From Planococcus shixiaomingii (lineage in GTDB: Bacteria > Bacillota > Bacilli > Bacillales_A > Planococcaceae), in NCBI RefSeq assembly GCF_030413615.1, contig NZ_CP129236.1:3270001-3334000 (forward strand): 64,000 bases of DNA. The letters are read 5' to 3'. Position numbers and translations under genes: made by a program. Below are positions 42,545 to 49,775 of the stretch, one piece after another. The notes beneath the pieces are model-generated. The model was not told the DNA's origin, made no database searches, and worked only from the letters and a program-made list of their open reading frames with translations. Each line of letters begins with the position of its first letter. Position 1 is the first letter of the stretch.

Positions 42545-43495
42545 TCAGCAAACGCGGTTTTTTACGGATTTCCCTGACAGACAGCTGGCAATCGCTTCGG
42601 CGTTCATGTCCATCATCGCCAGGCGGGTTTGGACAGTAGCGCTGCCGATATGCGGTAAAACAGTGACGTTCGGCAAAGACAATAAAGGATGGTCTGTCGG
42701 CACCGGCTCCTGTTCAAAAACATCCAGGCCGGCTCCCCATATTTTCTTAGCTTTTAATGCTTCGTATAAAGCCGCTTCCTCTACGATCCCTCCACGCGCC
42801 ACGTTGATCAAGCAAGCCGTTTCTTTCATCAGCGACAATTCCCGCTCGCCTATCATGCCTCTGGTTTCTTCAGTCAATGGCGTTAACAAGACAACAAAAT
42901 CAGCGGTTTGAAGAAGTTCGTCCAATCCTGCATACTTGACGTCTTCCAAACTTCTTCGTGTCCGATTATGGTACAACACATTCATACCAAATCCTTGGCC
43001 ACGCCTCGCTATAGCTTCCCCTATCCGGCCCATTCCGATAATTCCGAGCGTCGCGCCTCCTACATTCTGGCCAGTCATTCCCATCGGCGACCACGATTTC
43101 CATTCGCCCGAACGGACGGTCTTATCGGCTTCTACAATGCGCCGGGCTGTTGCAAGCAGCAACGCGAACGTCAAGTCTGCAGTCGTTTCAGTTAAAACAT
43201 CCGGCGTATTAGTGACCATAACTTTGAAATCGTGGGCCGCTTCCAGATCGATGTTGTTATAGCCCACGGCAAGATTTGAAATGATTTTTAAATTGGGCGC
43301 CGCTTCGAATACTGCCCGATCGATTTTGTCCGACAGCATAACCCAAAGCGCATGCGCTTCTTTTGCTTGTTCCAGTAATTCTTCACGGGGAGCAGGTGAA
43401 TGTTCTTCGTGCCACATGCGGACGTCGTAAGAATCCTGCAGCTTTGCCACGGCTTGTTCCGGCAGCTTTTGAGTTATATAAATGATCGGTTTCAT
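42545..43495 (-). CDS. D-isomer-specific 2-hydroxyacid dehydrogenase (glyoxylate/hydroxypyruvate reductase-like)
   Basis: About 316 residues. NAD(P) motif GIIGMGRIGEAIA (about 150-162); catalytic Arg in NVARGGIVEEAALYEAL (about 228-244), Glu in FEQEPVP and His in LPHIGSAT (about 280-287), the standard Arg-Glu-His triad. The N-terminal substrate domain has NLAVGYNNIDLEAA. The enzyme reduces a 2-keto acid, with glyoxylate or hydroxypyruvate the most likely. The start at 43495 has GGAGGGACAAG; longer ORF starts lack support. Confidence 0.9.
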   Translation of the reverse strand: MKPIIYITQKLPEQAVAKLQDSYDVRMWHEEHSPAPREELLEQAKEAHALWVMLSDKIDRAVFEAAPNLKIISNLAVGYNNIDLEAAHDFKVMVTNTPDVLTETTADLTFALLLATARRIVEADKTVRSGEWKSWSPMGMTGQNVGGATLGIIGMGRIGEAIARRGQGFGMNVLYHNRTRRSLEDVKYAGLDELLQTADFVVLLTPLTEETRGMIGERELSLMKETACLINVARGGIVEEAALYEALKAKKIWGAGLDVFEQEPVPTDHPLLSLPNVTVLPHIGSATVQTRLAMMDMNAEAIASCLSGKSVKNRVC

Positions 43496-43567
43496 CTTGT
43501 CCCTCCATATCTTGTAATCCATCACACATTAAGTGAATTTCAGCTTATCAAATAATTATAACAACTA

Positions 43568-43598
43568 AAAAAACTGCCGGCAATTGCTGGCAGTTTTT
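43568..43598 (-). terminator. Terminator of the dedA gene
   Basis: AAAAACTGCC/GGCAGTTTTT stem; it lies directly after the DedA-family stop on the minus strand. Confidence 0.8.
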
Positions 43599-43600
43599 CA

Positions 43601-44215
43601 TTAATTTGTCCGCGTTCTGATTTTCTTGAAATAATACCAGACAGCTGCAATTACTGTAAGAATGATTAACACATAGACAACGTTCGAGTAAATCTCTAAT
43701 TGCTCAAGGATGTGTTCCCGGTTATCACCGACCGCTTCTCCGACTAAAACCAATACGGTGTTCCACAAAAGCGTTCCGGCCGTTGTGAAGAGCAGGAATA
43801 ACCAAAATTTCATATTTGACATCCCTGCTGGAATGGAAATCAAGCTTCGAACTAGCGGTATCAACCGCCCGAAAAAAACAGTCCAAATGCCGAAGCGATC
43901 AAACCATGAGTCAGCGCGATGTATATCTGCCTGTTTCACTTTCAGCAAATGGCCGTACTTGTCAACGATTTTTTCCAACCGTTCGACGTCCAGTAAGAGG
44001 CCGATACCATATAACACAATTGCCCCCATGACCGATCCAGCGGTTGACACTGCAATAACGCCTGGAATTGTCATTGTCGTTGTAGTGGTCATAAATCCGC
44101 CCACCGTCAAGATAACTTCCGATGGAATCGGAGGGAAAATATTTTCTAGCATAATCAAAAAGAATATTCCTATATAGCCGTAATCAGACATTACGGATGT
44201 AATCCACTGTTCCAT
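43601..44215 (-). CDS. DedA family membrane protein
   Basis: A 204-residue SNARE-associated/DedA protein with about five membrane segments including re-entrant ones. Key motifs: acidic ENIFPPIPSEVIL (about 24-36) and FFGRLIPLVRSLISIPAGMSNM (about 114-135) with the two conserved Arg. Some DedA members (UptA) return undecaprenyl phosphate across the membrane; others handle phosphatidylethanolamine. It begins 14 bases after the metallophosphoesterase and is divergent, via that gene, from the lia envelope-stress operon, which fits an envelope role. Confidence 0.88.
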   Translation of the reverse strand: MEQWITSVMSDYGYIGIFFLIMLENIFPPIPSEVILTVGGFMTTTTTMTIPGVIAVSTAGSVMGAIVLYGIGLLLDVERLEKIVDKYGHLLKVKQADIHRADSWFDRFGIWTVFFGRLIPLVRSLISIPAGMSNMKFWLFLLFTTAGTLLWNTVLVLVGEAVGDNREHILEQLEIYSNVVYVLIILTVIAAVWYYFKKIRTRTN

Positions 44216-44228
44216 TTGTTCGCTCCCT

Positions 44229-45314
44229 TTATGTTTGCTCTTTAAAATTCATTTTTATCGACCATAATTCCGAACGGCTGCCAATTCGTATAGGCGGGCC
44301 CCAAAACCCGAATCCTGAAGATACGAGAAAATGAGATTTGTTGATTTGCCGATGGCCATAATCCAGATCGAACACTTTTTTTGTTATAAACCGGTTTGGC
44401 CACATTTGCCCTTTATGGGTATGGCCGGACACTTGCAGGTCCACACCTAACCGGGTCGGTTCTGACAACTTCGGAGGCGTATGATCCATCACAATCCAAG
44501 GCAAGTCGTCGCTTTTCGGCTTTAAAGTTTCGAGAAGCGGCCGATCGCGGAATGTCCGGTCTTCTCTCCCTGTAAGATAGAAACGATTTTCAACCGAAAT
44601 GGTTTCATCCCGGAGAATTGAAACACCCGACTTCTCCATTAGCTGTACAAGCAGCGGTATTTTTTTACCGTAATAATCATGATTTCCTAAAATGCCATAA
44701 ACTCCGAGCTTAGCTTTTAATTCGCCCATAACTTCAGACATCCCATAACGAGCATACCAAATCGGGTCATCATCTACCAGGTCCCCGGCCAACAAGACTA
44801 CATCGGGTTTCAAGCTATTGCTTTTCTTTACAAACCGCTGCAAATGATTTTTTCCGGATAACACGCCCAGATGGAAATCTGATGCCAAGACAATATGTAA
44901 AGGGTCTGCTTCCGGAGCATCCACTGTTATTTCCAATTTGCGCACTATCGGATTATAGGCCAAGAAAGATCCAGATACAAAGATTAAGAGCAGCACAACC
45001 GCCTCTATGGTACCGACAACCAAAGCCGGATTTTCTGCCGTTATAAACAAACTCGCAATATTTGCAATCGGCGTCAACAGCACTGCATATTCAAAAAAAG
45101 CAAACCAATAAGATCCCATTATCGAAAACAGCAGCCATTGATGGCCCATCCGGCCAATAAGAAAGCTGAAAACCCAGAGAAACCAAAGGAGCGCGAACAG
45201 CCAGGGGTTCAGCGGAATCAAATGCTGCAGCCACACATAGACATTCCATCCAATATAAGCGGAAAGGCTGCTATAGATTGCAAGCATGCCAATACTTGCT
45301 GTAATTATTCTCAT
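44229..45314 (-). CDS. Membrane metallophosphoesterase (YkoQ-like)
   Basis: About 361 residues. The N-terminal third has four membrane helices (for example WLFALLWFLWVFSFLIG and AVVLLLIFVSGSFLAY). The catalytic domain has the dimetal motifs in order: DFHLG, GDLVDD, GNHDYYGKK and GHTHKGQMWP. The active site probably faces outside or the membrane surface. Relatives cleave phosphodiester or pyrophosphate lipids; its coupling with DedA suggests an isoprenoid phosphate or phospholipid, an inference. The start at 45314 has GAGGAG eight bases upstream. Confidence 0.87.
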   Translation of the reverse strand: MRIITASIGMLAIYSSLSAYIGWNVYVWLQHLIPLNPWLFALLWFLWVFSFLIGRMGHQWLLFSIMGSYWFAFFEYAVLLTPIANIASLFITAENPALVVGTIEAVVLLLIFVSGSFLAYNPIVRKLEITVDAPEADPLHIVLASDFHLGVLSGKNHLQRFVKKSNSLKPDVVLLAGDLVDDDPIWYARYGMSEVMGELKAKLGVYGILGNHDYYGKKIPLLVQLMEKSGVSILRDETISVENRFYLTGREDRTFRDRPLLETLKPKSDDLPWIVMDHTPPKLSEPTRLGVDLQVSGHTHKGQMWPNRFITKKVFDLDYGHRQINKSHFLVSSGFGFWGPPIRIGSRSELWSIKMNFKEQT

Positions 45315-45486
45315 TGATAAATCTCCTCTTCTTAATATAGAAGCCATTATATCATTCTATGCCCTGAACAAAAATGTCCTACTCTCCACTACGCCTCAAG
45401 TCTTAGAAAAAGATGCAGTCGAGGGCCGTGTTGCGCAATCTTTTCCGTTGGTAAGATTAGCTTATAAATCGAGAGGAGGAAATACC

Positions 45487-45846
45487 TTGAACAAATTTTG
45501 GTTGATCACATTCGGTGTCATCGCTGCAATCGTCGCACTCTCCAACATCGGGCCAATGATCGGATTGGCAGTTTCAGGTTTAATCATCTACATGGGCGTA
45601 CATTTTTACTTAGGCAGTATGTCAACTGCCAAGAAAGTATGGTGGGCTTTTGTCGGGATCGTTGGTGCCATTTCAGCAATCTCTAACGTGCCTGCGCTTA
45701 TCGGAGTAGCAGCCGTTGCAGTTCTTTGGATGATTTACCGCAAGTGGAACGATAAACCAGTAGAAGTTTTTGCTGAAACAAATGATCCATTCACGAATTT
45801 CGAAAAACAATGGAACAAACTTTCAAAACAGGAGGAATACAAATGA
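45487..45846 (+). CDS. liaI: LiaI-like membrane protein (lmo0954-type)
   Basis: A 119-residue protein. The start is TTG at 45487 with GAGGAGG upstream; the ORF is open further but unsupported. It has two similar helical-hairpin repeats: GVIAAIVALSNIGPMIGLAV (about residues 10-29) and GIVGAISAISNVPALIGVAA (about 57-76). This gives about four membrane segments where B. subtilis LiaI has two. A charged tail ends EKQWNKLSKQEEYK. It would recruit the PspA-like LiaH to the membrane. The stop overlaps the next start (ATGA). Confidence 0.82.
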   Translation: MNKFWLITFGVIAAIVALSNIGPMIGLAVSGLIIYMGVHFYLGSMSTAKKVWWAFVGIVGAISAISNVPALIGVAAVAVLWMIYRKWNDKPVEVFAETNDPFTNFEKQWNKLSKQEEYK

Positions 45847-46481
45847 CCACATTATGGGAACGCCTTAAATTTGCAGTCGCAACGGATATGGACAAAGTGC
45901 TGGCAAAGAGAGAAGAAAAAAATCCGATTGCCTTATTGAACCAGTATATTACAGAAGCGGAAAAACAAACAGAAACAACTGGCAAATGGCTTGATCGCCA
46001 AGCCCAGTTAACAAGCACATTGAAAAAAGAATTAGCGGAAGCTTCAAAAATGCTTGAGAAACGCCAGTCCCAATTTGAATTGGCCAGTGCTTCTGGTGAA
46101 AGCGACTTGTCTGACTTTGCAGAAATGGAAGTGGCCGCTTACTCCAACCGCGTCGCAGAATTAAAGATGAGCATCAACGATAACCTTGCCGAATTGACGC
46201 GTTTGGAACATCGCTACGAAGAAATGAAACACAAAGTAAAAGACATGAAGGTCAAACAACTTCAATTGATGGGCAAAGAAAACGCTACACGTGCCCATTA
46301 CCAAATGGATAAAGTGTTAAGCCCGGAACTCGTAGCTGAACGCATCGGATCTTATGACGATATGGCTTCCTATATTAAAAGACTCGGCTCTAAAGTTGAA
46401 GAGGACTACGAACGCTCCGCTATGGAACGCCGTTTGGAAGCTTTAGAAAAAAACAGCGCAAATCAACAGGAAATTGTATAA
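45843..46481 (+). CDS. liaH: LiaH, PspA/IM30 family envelope-stress protein
   Basis: A 212-residue, nearly all-helical coiled-coil protein of the PspA/IM30 family, starting WERLKFAVATDMDKVLAKREEKNPIALLNQYI (written here only to show the domain start) and running through long amphipathic helices to EKNSANQQEIV. These proteins form membrane-associated rings that counter damage by cell-wall-active antibiotics. ATGA overlap with liaI; RBS AGGAGG. A strong hairpin follows immediately. Confidence 0.9.
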   Translation: MTTLWERLKFAVATDMDKVLAKREEKNPIALLNQYITEAEKQTETTGKWLDRQAQLTSTLKKELAEASKMLEKRQSQFELASASGESDLSDFAEMEVAAYSNRVAELKMSINDNLAELTRLEHRYEEMKHKVKDMKVKQLQLMGKENATRAHYQMDKVLSPELVAERIGSYDDMASYIKRLGSKVEEDYERSAMERRLEALEKNSANQQEIV

Positions 46482-46485
46482 TCTG

Positions 46486-46518
46486 AAGTGAGAAGAAGAA
46501 AAACTTCTTCTCACTTTT
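46486..46518 (+). terminator. Intra-operon hairpin (attenuator) between liaH and liaF
   Basis: A perfect 13-bp stem AAGTGAGAAGAAG/CTTCTTCTCACTT with AAAAA loop, then a short T tract. It begins five bases after the liaH stop and should make most transcripts end after liaIH, as reported for the B. subtilis lia operon. Confidence 0.8.
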
Positions 46519-46547
46519 CTGCTACAAAGAAGGAGGCGAAAACAGCC

Positions 46548-47246
46548 ATGCACCGATATTCAACTAACAAACAAGCATTTTTCATACTCAGCGCGTTGCT
46601 TCTCATATTCGTGGAAGCTGCCTTTTTTGGCAATGGCAGCGTGTTTTTGGTTCTTCTTGGTATCGGATTAATCTATTATGGACAGAAAAATACTAAAAAG
46701 GCACGCAAGTCCTATATGTGGACTGGCTTTATTTTAATCGGCATTTCTGTGCTGTCGATGTGGAGTTTGCGCTTGCTTATTCTGATACTGGCCATTTACT
46801 TGCTGGTCCGGCTGTGGAAAGGCGAAGAATGGCAACAGGAAGTTCCTATACGCAAAACGATTGATAATGGATTGATCAAAAATAAATTTTTTGCGGTCCA
46901 AAGCACGCCGATTGAAGCTTATGAATGGAAAGACATCCACGTGCAAGGTTTTGTCGGTGATTTGCTGATCGATGCCACGCAAACTGTGTTGCCTAAAAAA
47001 ACCTCGTTGGTTTCCATCCGGCAAGGTTTTGGAAAAGTTCGCGTTATCGTTCCTTATGAAGTGCCGGTCCGCATTTACTACTCGACGCTTCTTGGCGAAG
47101 CACGGTTTTTCAATCAAGAAAAGCAACGCATTATGTACGGATCTGTCCACATTGAAGATGGATACGTCGAAGCGGAAGACAGCAAAATTGAAATGATCGT
47201 ATCAATTACAACGTTAATAGGAGATGTCGAGGTGATTCGCCGATGA
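46548..47246 (+). CDS. liaF: LiaF-like negative regulator
   Basis: About 232 residues. Three to four N-terminal membrane helices (about 8-95) are followed by the cell-wall-active-antibiotic response domain (about 125-230: IHVQGFVGDLLIDATQTVLP, VSIRQGFGKVRVIVPYEVPV, ending [15 protein letters not shown]), the mark of LiaF/VraT proteins. It restrains the LiaS kinase. GGAGG lies 11 bases before the ATG at 46548; the upstream open frame runs through the hairpin and is not likely used. The stop overlaps liaS. Confidence 0.87.
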   Translation: MHRYSTNKQAFFILSALLLIFVEAAFFGNGSVFLVLLGIGLIYYGQKNTKKARKSYMWTGFILIGISVLSMWSLRLLILILAIYLLVRLWKGEEWQQEVPIRKTIDNGLIKNKFFAVQSTPIEAYEWKDIHVQGFVGDLLIDATQTVLPKKTSLVSIRQGFGKVRVIVPYEVPVRIYYSTLLGEARFFNQEKQRIMYGSVHIEDGYVEAEDSKIEMIVSITTLIGDVEVIRR

Positions 47247-48289
47247 GACAGATTTTGCCGCGCAGCCTGTTTTTCACGGGCTTATTTGCTGTAATTATCT
47301 TCGGCATCTTACTGGTTCTTTTAGGCATGCCCTCCGTCCAAAACTGGTCGATTCTTTGGGAGAACTTTGTCGCCGGCCTGCCCTTCGGCTTGTGGCTATT
47401 GGTCATTATGCTGGTCTTATCGAGTGGCATCTCCTGGTGGTCGGAATCTCTCTCGCGTTCCAAAGTGAAAGACGTTGACGCCATTTTACAAGCACTTTTA
47501 AGAAATGAAGACCAGACCGTCATTGAAGCTGCCCATATGAGAACCTTACCGAATAATTTATCCGGTTCTATTTTGAAACTGCAAAAGCTGCTGGAGTCCC
47601 AACGAAAAAGTTTGGCGCGCATTTCAAATGAACGGGCGGAAACACAAGACAAAATCATCCAAGAGCGGCTGGTCATGGAACGCCAACGGCTCGCGCGGGA
47701 ACTGCACGATTCGGTGTCCCAACAATTGTTTGCCGCTTCGATGCTGTTGTCTTCCATGACCGAAAATAACGAAGCAGCACCGGGTTTATTGCAGACAGAA
47801 AAAATGGTGCAGCAAGCGCAACTTGAGATGCGCGCCCTTCTTTTGCACTTGCGGCCCGCCGCTCTGCACAATAAAACACTGCGCCAAGGATTGTATGAAC
47901 TGGTGACTGAACTGAAAGAAAAAGTCTACTTTACAATCGAGCACAAACTTGAAGACATCCCTCTGCAAAAAGGCGCGGAAGACCATTTGTTCCGCATTGC
48001 CCAAGAAACGCTGTCGAATACGCTTCGCCATTCAAAAGCGACCGAAGTCCATATATTATTCGTTGAGCGCGACGGTTTTGCCATTTTACGCATCCAGGAC
48101 AACGGCGTCGGTTTTGAAAGCGAGCAATCTAAGTCCACATCGTACGGCTTGAAGCATATTGAAGAACGTGCCATCGAAATCGGCGCCACCAGCAAAATTG
48201 TTTCAGTTCCTTCAGAGGGAACGATTGTCGAAGTAAAAGTACCCATTGAAAGGAAGAGTCTAAATGATACGAATCTTATTAGTGGATGA
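47243..48289 (+). CDS. liaS: LiaS/VraS-type sensor histidine kinase
   Basis: A 348-residue membrane kinase of the intramembrane-sensing type: two N-terminal helices (about 8-28 and 47-68) with almost no extracellular loop, then HisKA_3 dimerisation with [16 protein letters not shown] (His near 155) and an HATPase ([22 protein letters not shown]). It detects cell-wall stress through LiaF. Overlaps liaF by 4 and liaR by 26 bases. Confidence 0.92.
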   Translation: MRQILPRSLFFTGLFAVIIFGILLVLLGMPSVQNWSILWENFVAGLPFGLWLLVIMLVLSSGISWWSESLSRSKVKDVDAILQALLRNEDQTVIEAAHMRTLPNNLSGSILKLQKLLESQRKSLARISNERAETQDKIIQERLVMERQRLARELHDSVSQQLFAASMLLSSMTENNEAAPGLLQTEKMVQQAQLEMRALLLHLRPAALHNKTLRQGLYELVTELKEKVYFTIEHKLEDIPLQKGAEDHLFRIAQETLSNTLRHSKATEVHILFVERDGFAILRIQDNGVGFESEQSKSTSYGLKHIEERAIEIGATSKIVSVPSEGTIVEVKVPIERKSLNDTNLISG

Positions 48290-48899
48290 TCACGAAATGG
48301 TACGGATTGGTGTTTCTGCCTATTTGCAGTCCCAAAGCGACATGGAAGTGGTCGGAGAAGCTACAAATGGAAAAGAAGCTGTGGAAATGGCTCTCGAGTT
48401 GCGGCCTGACATCATTTTGATGGATATGGTCATGCCCGTCATGAACGGTGCAGAAGCGACAGAAGCGATCATCGCCGAGTGGCCGGATGCGAAAATCATG
48501 ATTGTCACCAGTTTTCTAGACGATGATAAAGTCTATCCGGCGTTAAAGGCCGGTGCCGTAAGCTACATACTAAAAACGTCTAAAGCATCTCGCATTGCTG
48601 AATCGATTCGTGAAACGATGAACGGCACGCCGGTCCTGGAACCTGAAGTGATGAGCAAAATGATGAAACAGATGCGCCATAATCATGTTCTTCATGAAGA
48701 TTTGACAGAGCGCGAAATGGAGATTTTGCTGCTGATGGCCAGCGGTTATTCAAATCAGGAAATTGCCGATGAGTTGTTCATTGCCTTGAAAACGGTCAAA
48801 ACACACGTCAGCAATTTGCTGTCCAAACTTGAAGTACATGACCGAACCCAAGCAGTTATTTACGCATTTCAACATAAGTTGGTTTCTCCTCCGCAGTGA
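48264..48899 (+). CDS. liaR: LiaR/VraR-type response regulator
   Basis: A 211-residue NarL-family regulator. The receiver has DDHE near the start, phospho-acceptor Asp in [16 protein letters not shown] (about 54) and Lys in [10 protein letters not shown]. The C-terminal LuxR HTH is [40 protein letters not shown] (positions about 148-187; key Glu, Ile, Val kept). It should activate the operon from upstream of liaI. RBS GGAAGAG inside liaS. Confidence 0.93.
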   Translation: MIRILLVDDHEMVRIGVSAYLQSQSDMEVVGEATNGKEAVEMALELRPDIILMDMVMPVMNGAEATEAIIAEWPDAKIMIVTSFLDDDKVYPALKAGAVSYILKTSKASRIAESIRETMNGTPVLEPEVMSKMMKQMRHNHVLHEDLTEREMEILLLMASGYSNQEIADELFIALKTVKTHVSNLLSKLEVHDRTQAVIYAFQHKLVSPPQ

Positions 48900-48905
48900 G
48901 GATTA

Positions 48906-48952
48906 GACTATAGAAAAACTTGATAGACTCAAGTTTTCTGTAGTCTTTTTTC
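48906..48952 (+). terminator. Terminator of the lia operon
   Basis: GACTATAGAAAAACTTGA/TCAAGTTTTCTGTAGTC stem with one bulge, followed by TTTTTT. Confidence 0.85.
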
Positions 48953-48979
48953 TTTGCAAAGCAGTTATAACCGCTACGG

Positions 48980-49062
48980 ACGCTTTGGGCAGAACTTCCG
49001 CAAGAAGCCAGGAAAACCGTCTGTCTTCTTGCTTCGTCTTGCCCTTGGACGCGCCTTCGCTG
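48980..49062. repeat. Dispersed intergenic repeat, second copy at 54258
   Basis: The 449-base gap 48900-49348 has no gene. GCAAGAAG (49000-49007) and CTTCTTGC (49025-49032) form a stem, followed by TTCGTCTTGCCCTTGGACGC and GCCTTCGCT. The minus strand at 54258-54321 has the same stem and the same follow-on with few changes. The remainder to 49348 is AT-rich; it presumably holds the promoter of the VOC gene. Confidence 0.65.
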
Positions 49063-49348
49063 AATATCATTCGAATAAATAAGCATGCAGAAGTGATTTT
49101 TTTCAATATGTTTTTCATAGAAAAAGGTGATTGACCAAGAGAAATAAAGATAGAACTGCACCCCTTTTTCTCATTTGTCGGCAACCTGGATCATCAGTAA
49201 AGGCTGAGGATTTTTTTCTTTGTTTCCTTTTAGTTCTTCCTGTCTTTTATCAAAGCAGCAAAAATTAGAATTAATGATTTTAATTGTCAAAACTATCAGT
49301 TAAAATGTTCTTGTGATGGTTTCATAATCCTTTAAAGGGGTGTAGCGG

Positions 49349-49729
49349 ATGATCAGTAAAGTTGGCCAAATCATGTTGTATGTCAATAACCAAGATGAAG
49401 TAGCAAAGTTTTGGACAGAGAAATTCGGGTTTGAAATTGTTTCTGAAGACCGGAGCAACCCAGATATGAAATGGATTGAAATTGCGCCGTCCAAGGATTC
49501 TGAAACGAGCATCATTTTGCACGATAGGGAAGTTGTCGCTAAAATGTCTCCAGAGTTGAACCTTGGCACCCCTTCTTTAATGTTTTTCACTGATAATGTC
49601 GAAGAACTTTATAGAGAATACTCGGATCGAGGGATTACGGTCGGAGAAATCGTAGAGTTGCCCACCGGCAAGGTCTTCAATTTTGCGGACAATGAAGACA
49701 ATTATTTTGCAGTGATGGAAAAATCTTAA
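49349..49729 (+). CDS. VOC (glyoxalase/bleomycin-resistance) family protein
   Basis: A 126-residue protein with two beta-alpha-beta-beta-beta modules: IMLYVNNQDEVAKFWTEKFG at the start and LMFFTDNVEELYREYSDRGI from about residue 75. Family metal positions are partly kept (His in SIILHD, Glu near the end in YFAVMEKS). Members include glyoxalases, dioxygenases and drug-binding proteins; the specific role cannot be told. RBS AAAGGGGTG; monocistronic. Confidence 0.82.
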   Translation: MISKVGQIMLYVNNQDEVAKFWTEKFGFEIVSEDRSNPDMKWIEIAPSKDSETSIILHDREVVAKMSPELNLGTPSLMFFTDNVEELYREYSDRGITVGEIVELPTGKVFNFADNEDNYFAVMEKS

Positions 49730-49737
49730 AACAAGCT

Positions 49738-49762
49738 AAAAAGGACTCAAAAGAGTCCTTTT
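49738..49762. terminator. Terminator between convergent genes
   Basis: AAAAAGGACTC/GAGTCCTTTT stem with an AAAA loop. Confidence 0.85.
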
Positions 49763-49775
49763 AGTTTTGCTATTA

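Noticed and set aside
45315..45486. LiaR operator upstream of liaI
   Set aside because: TGTCC and AAGTCTTAG occur, but I cannot recall the consensus surely enough to call a site; a footprint or alignment of lia promoters would be needed.
46488..46547. Longer liaF start at GTG 46488
   Set aside because: It would translate through the intercistronic hairpin and has no ribosome binding site; the ATG at 46548 follows GGAGG.
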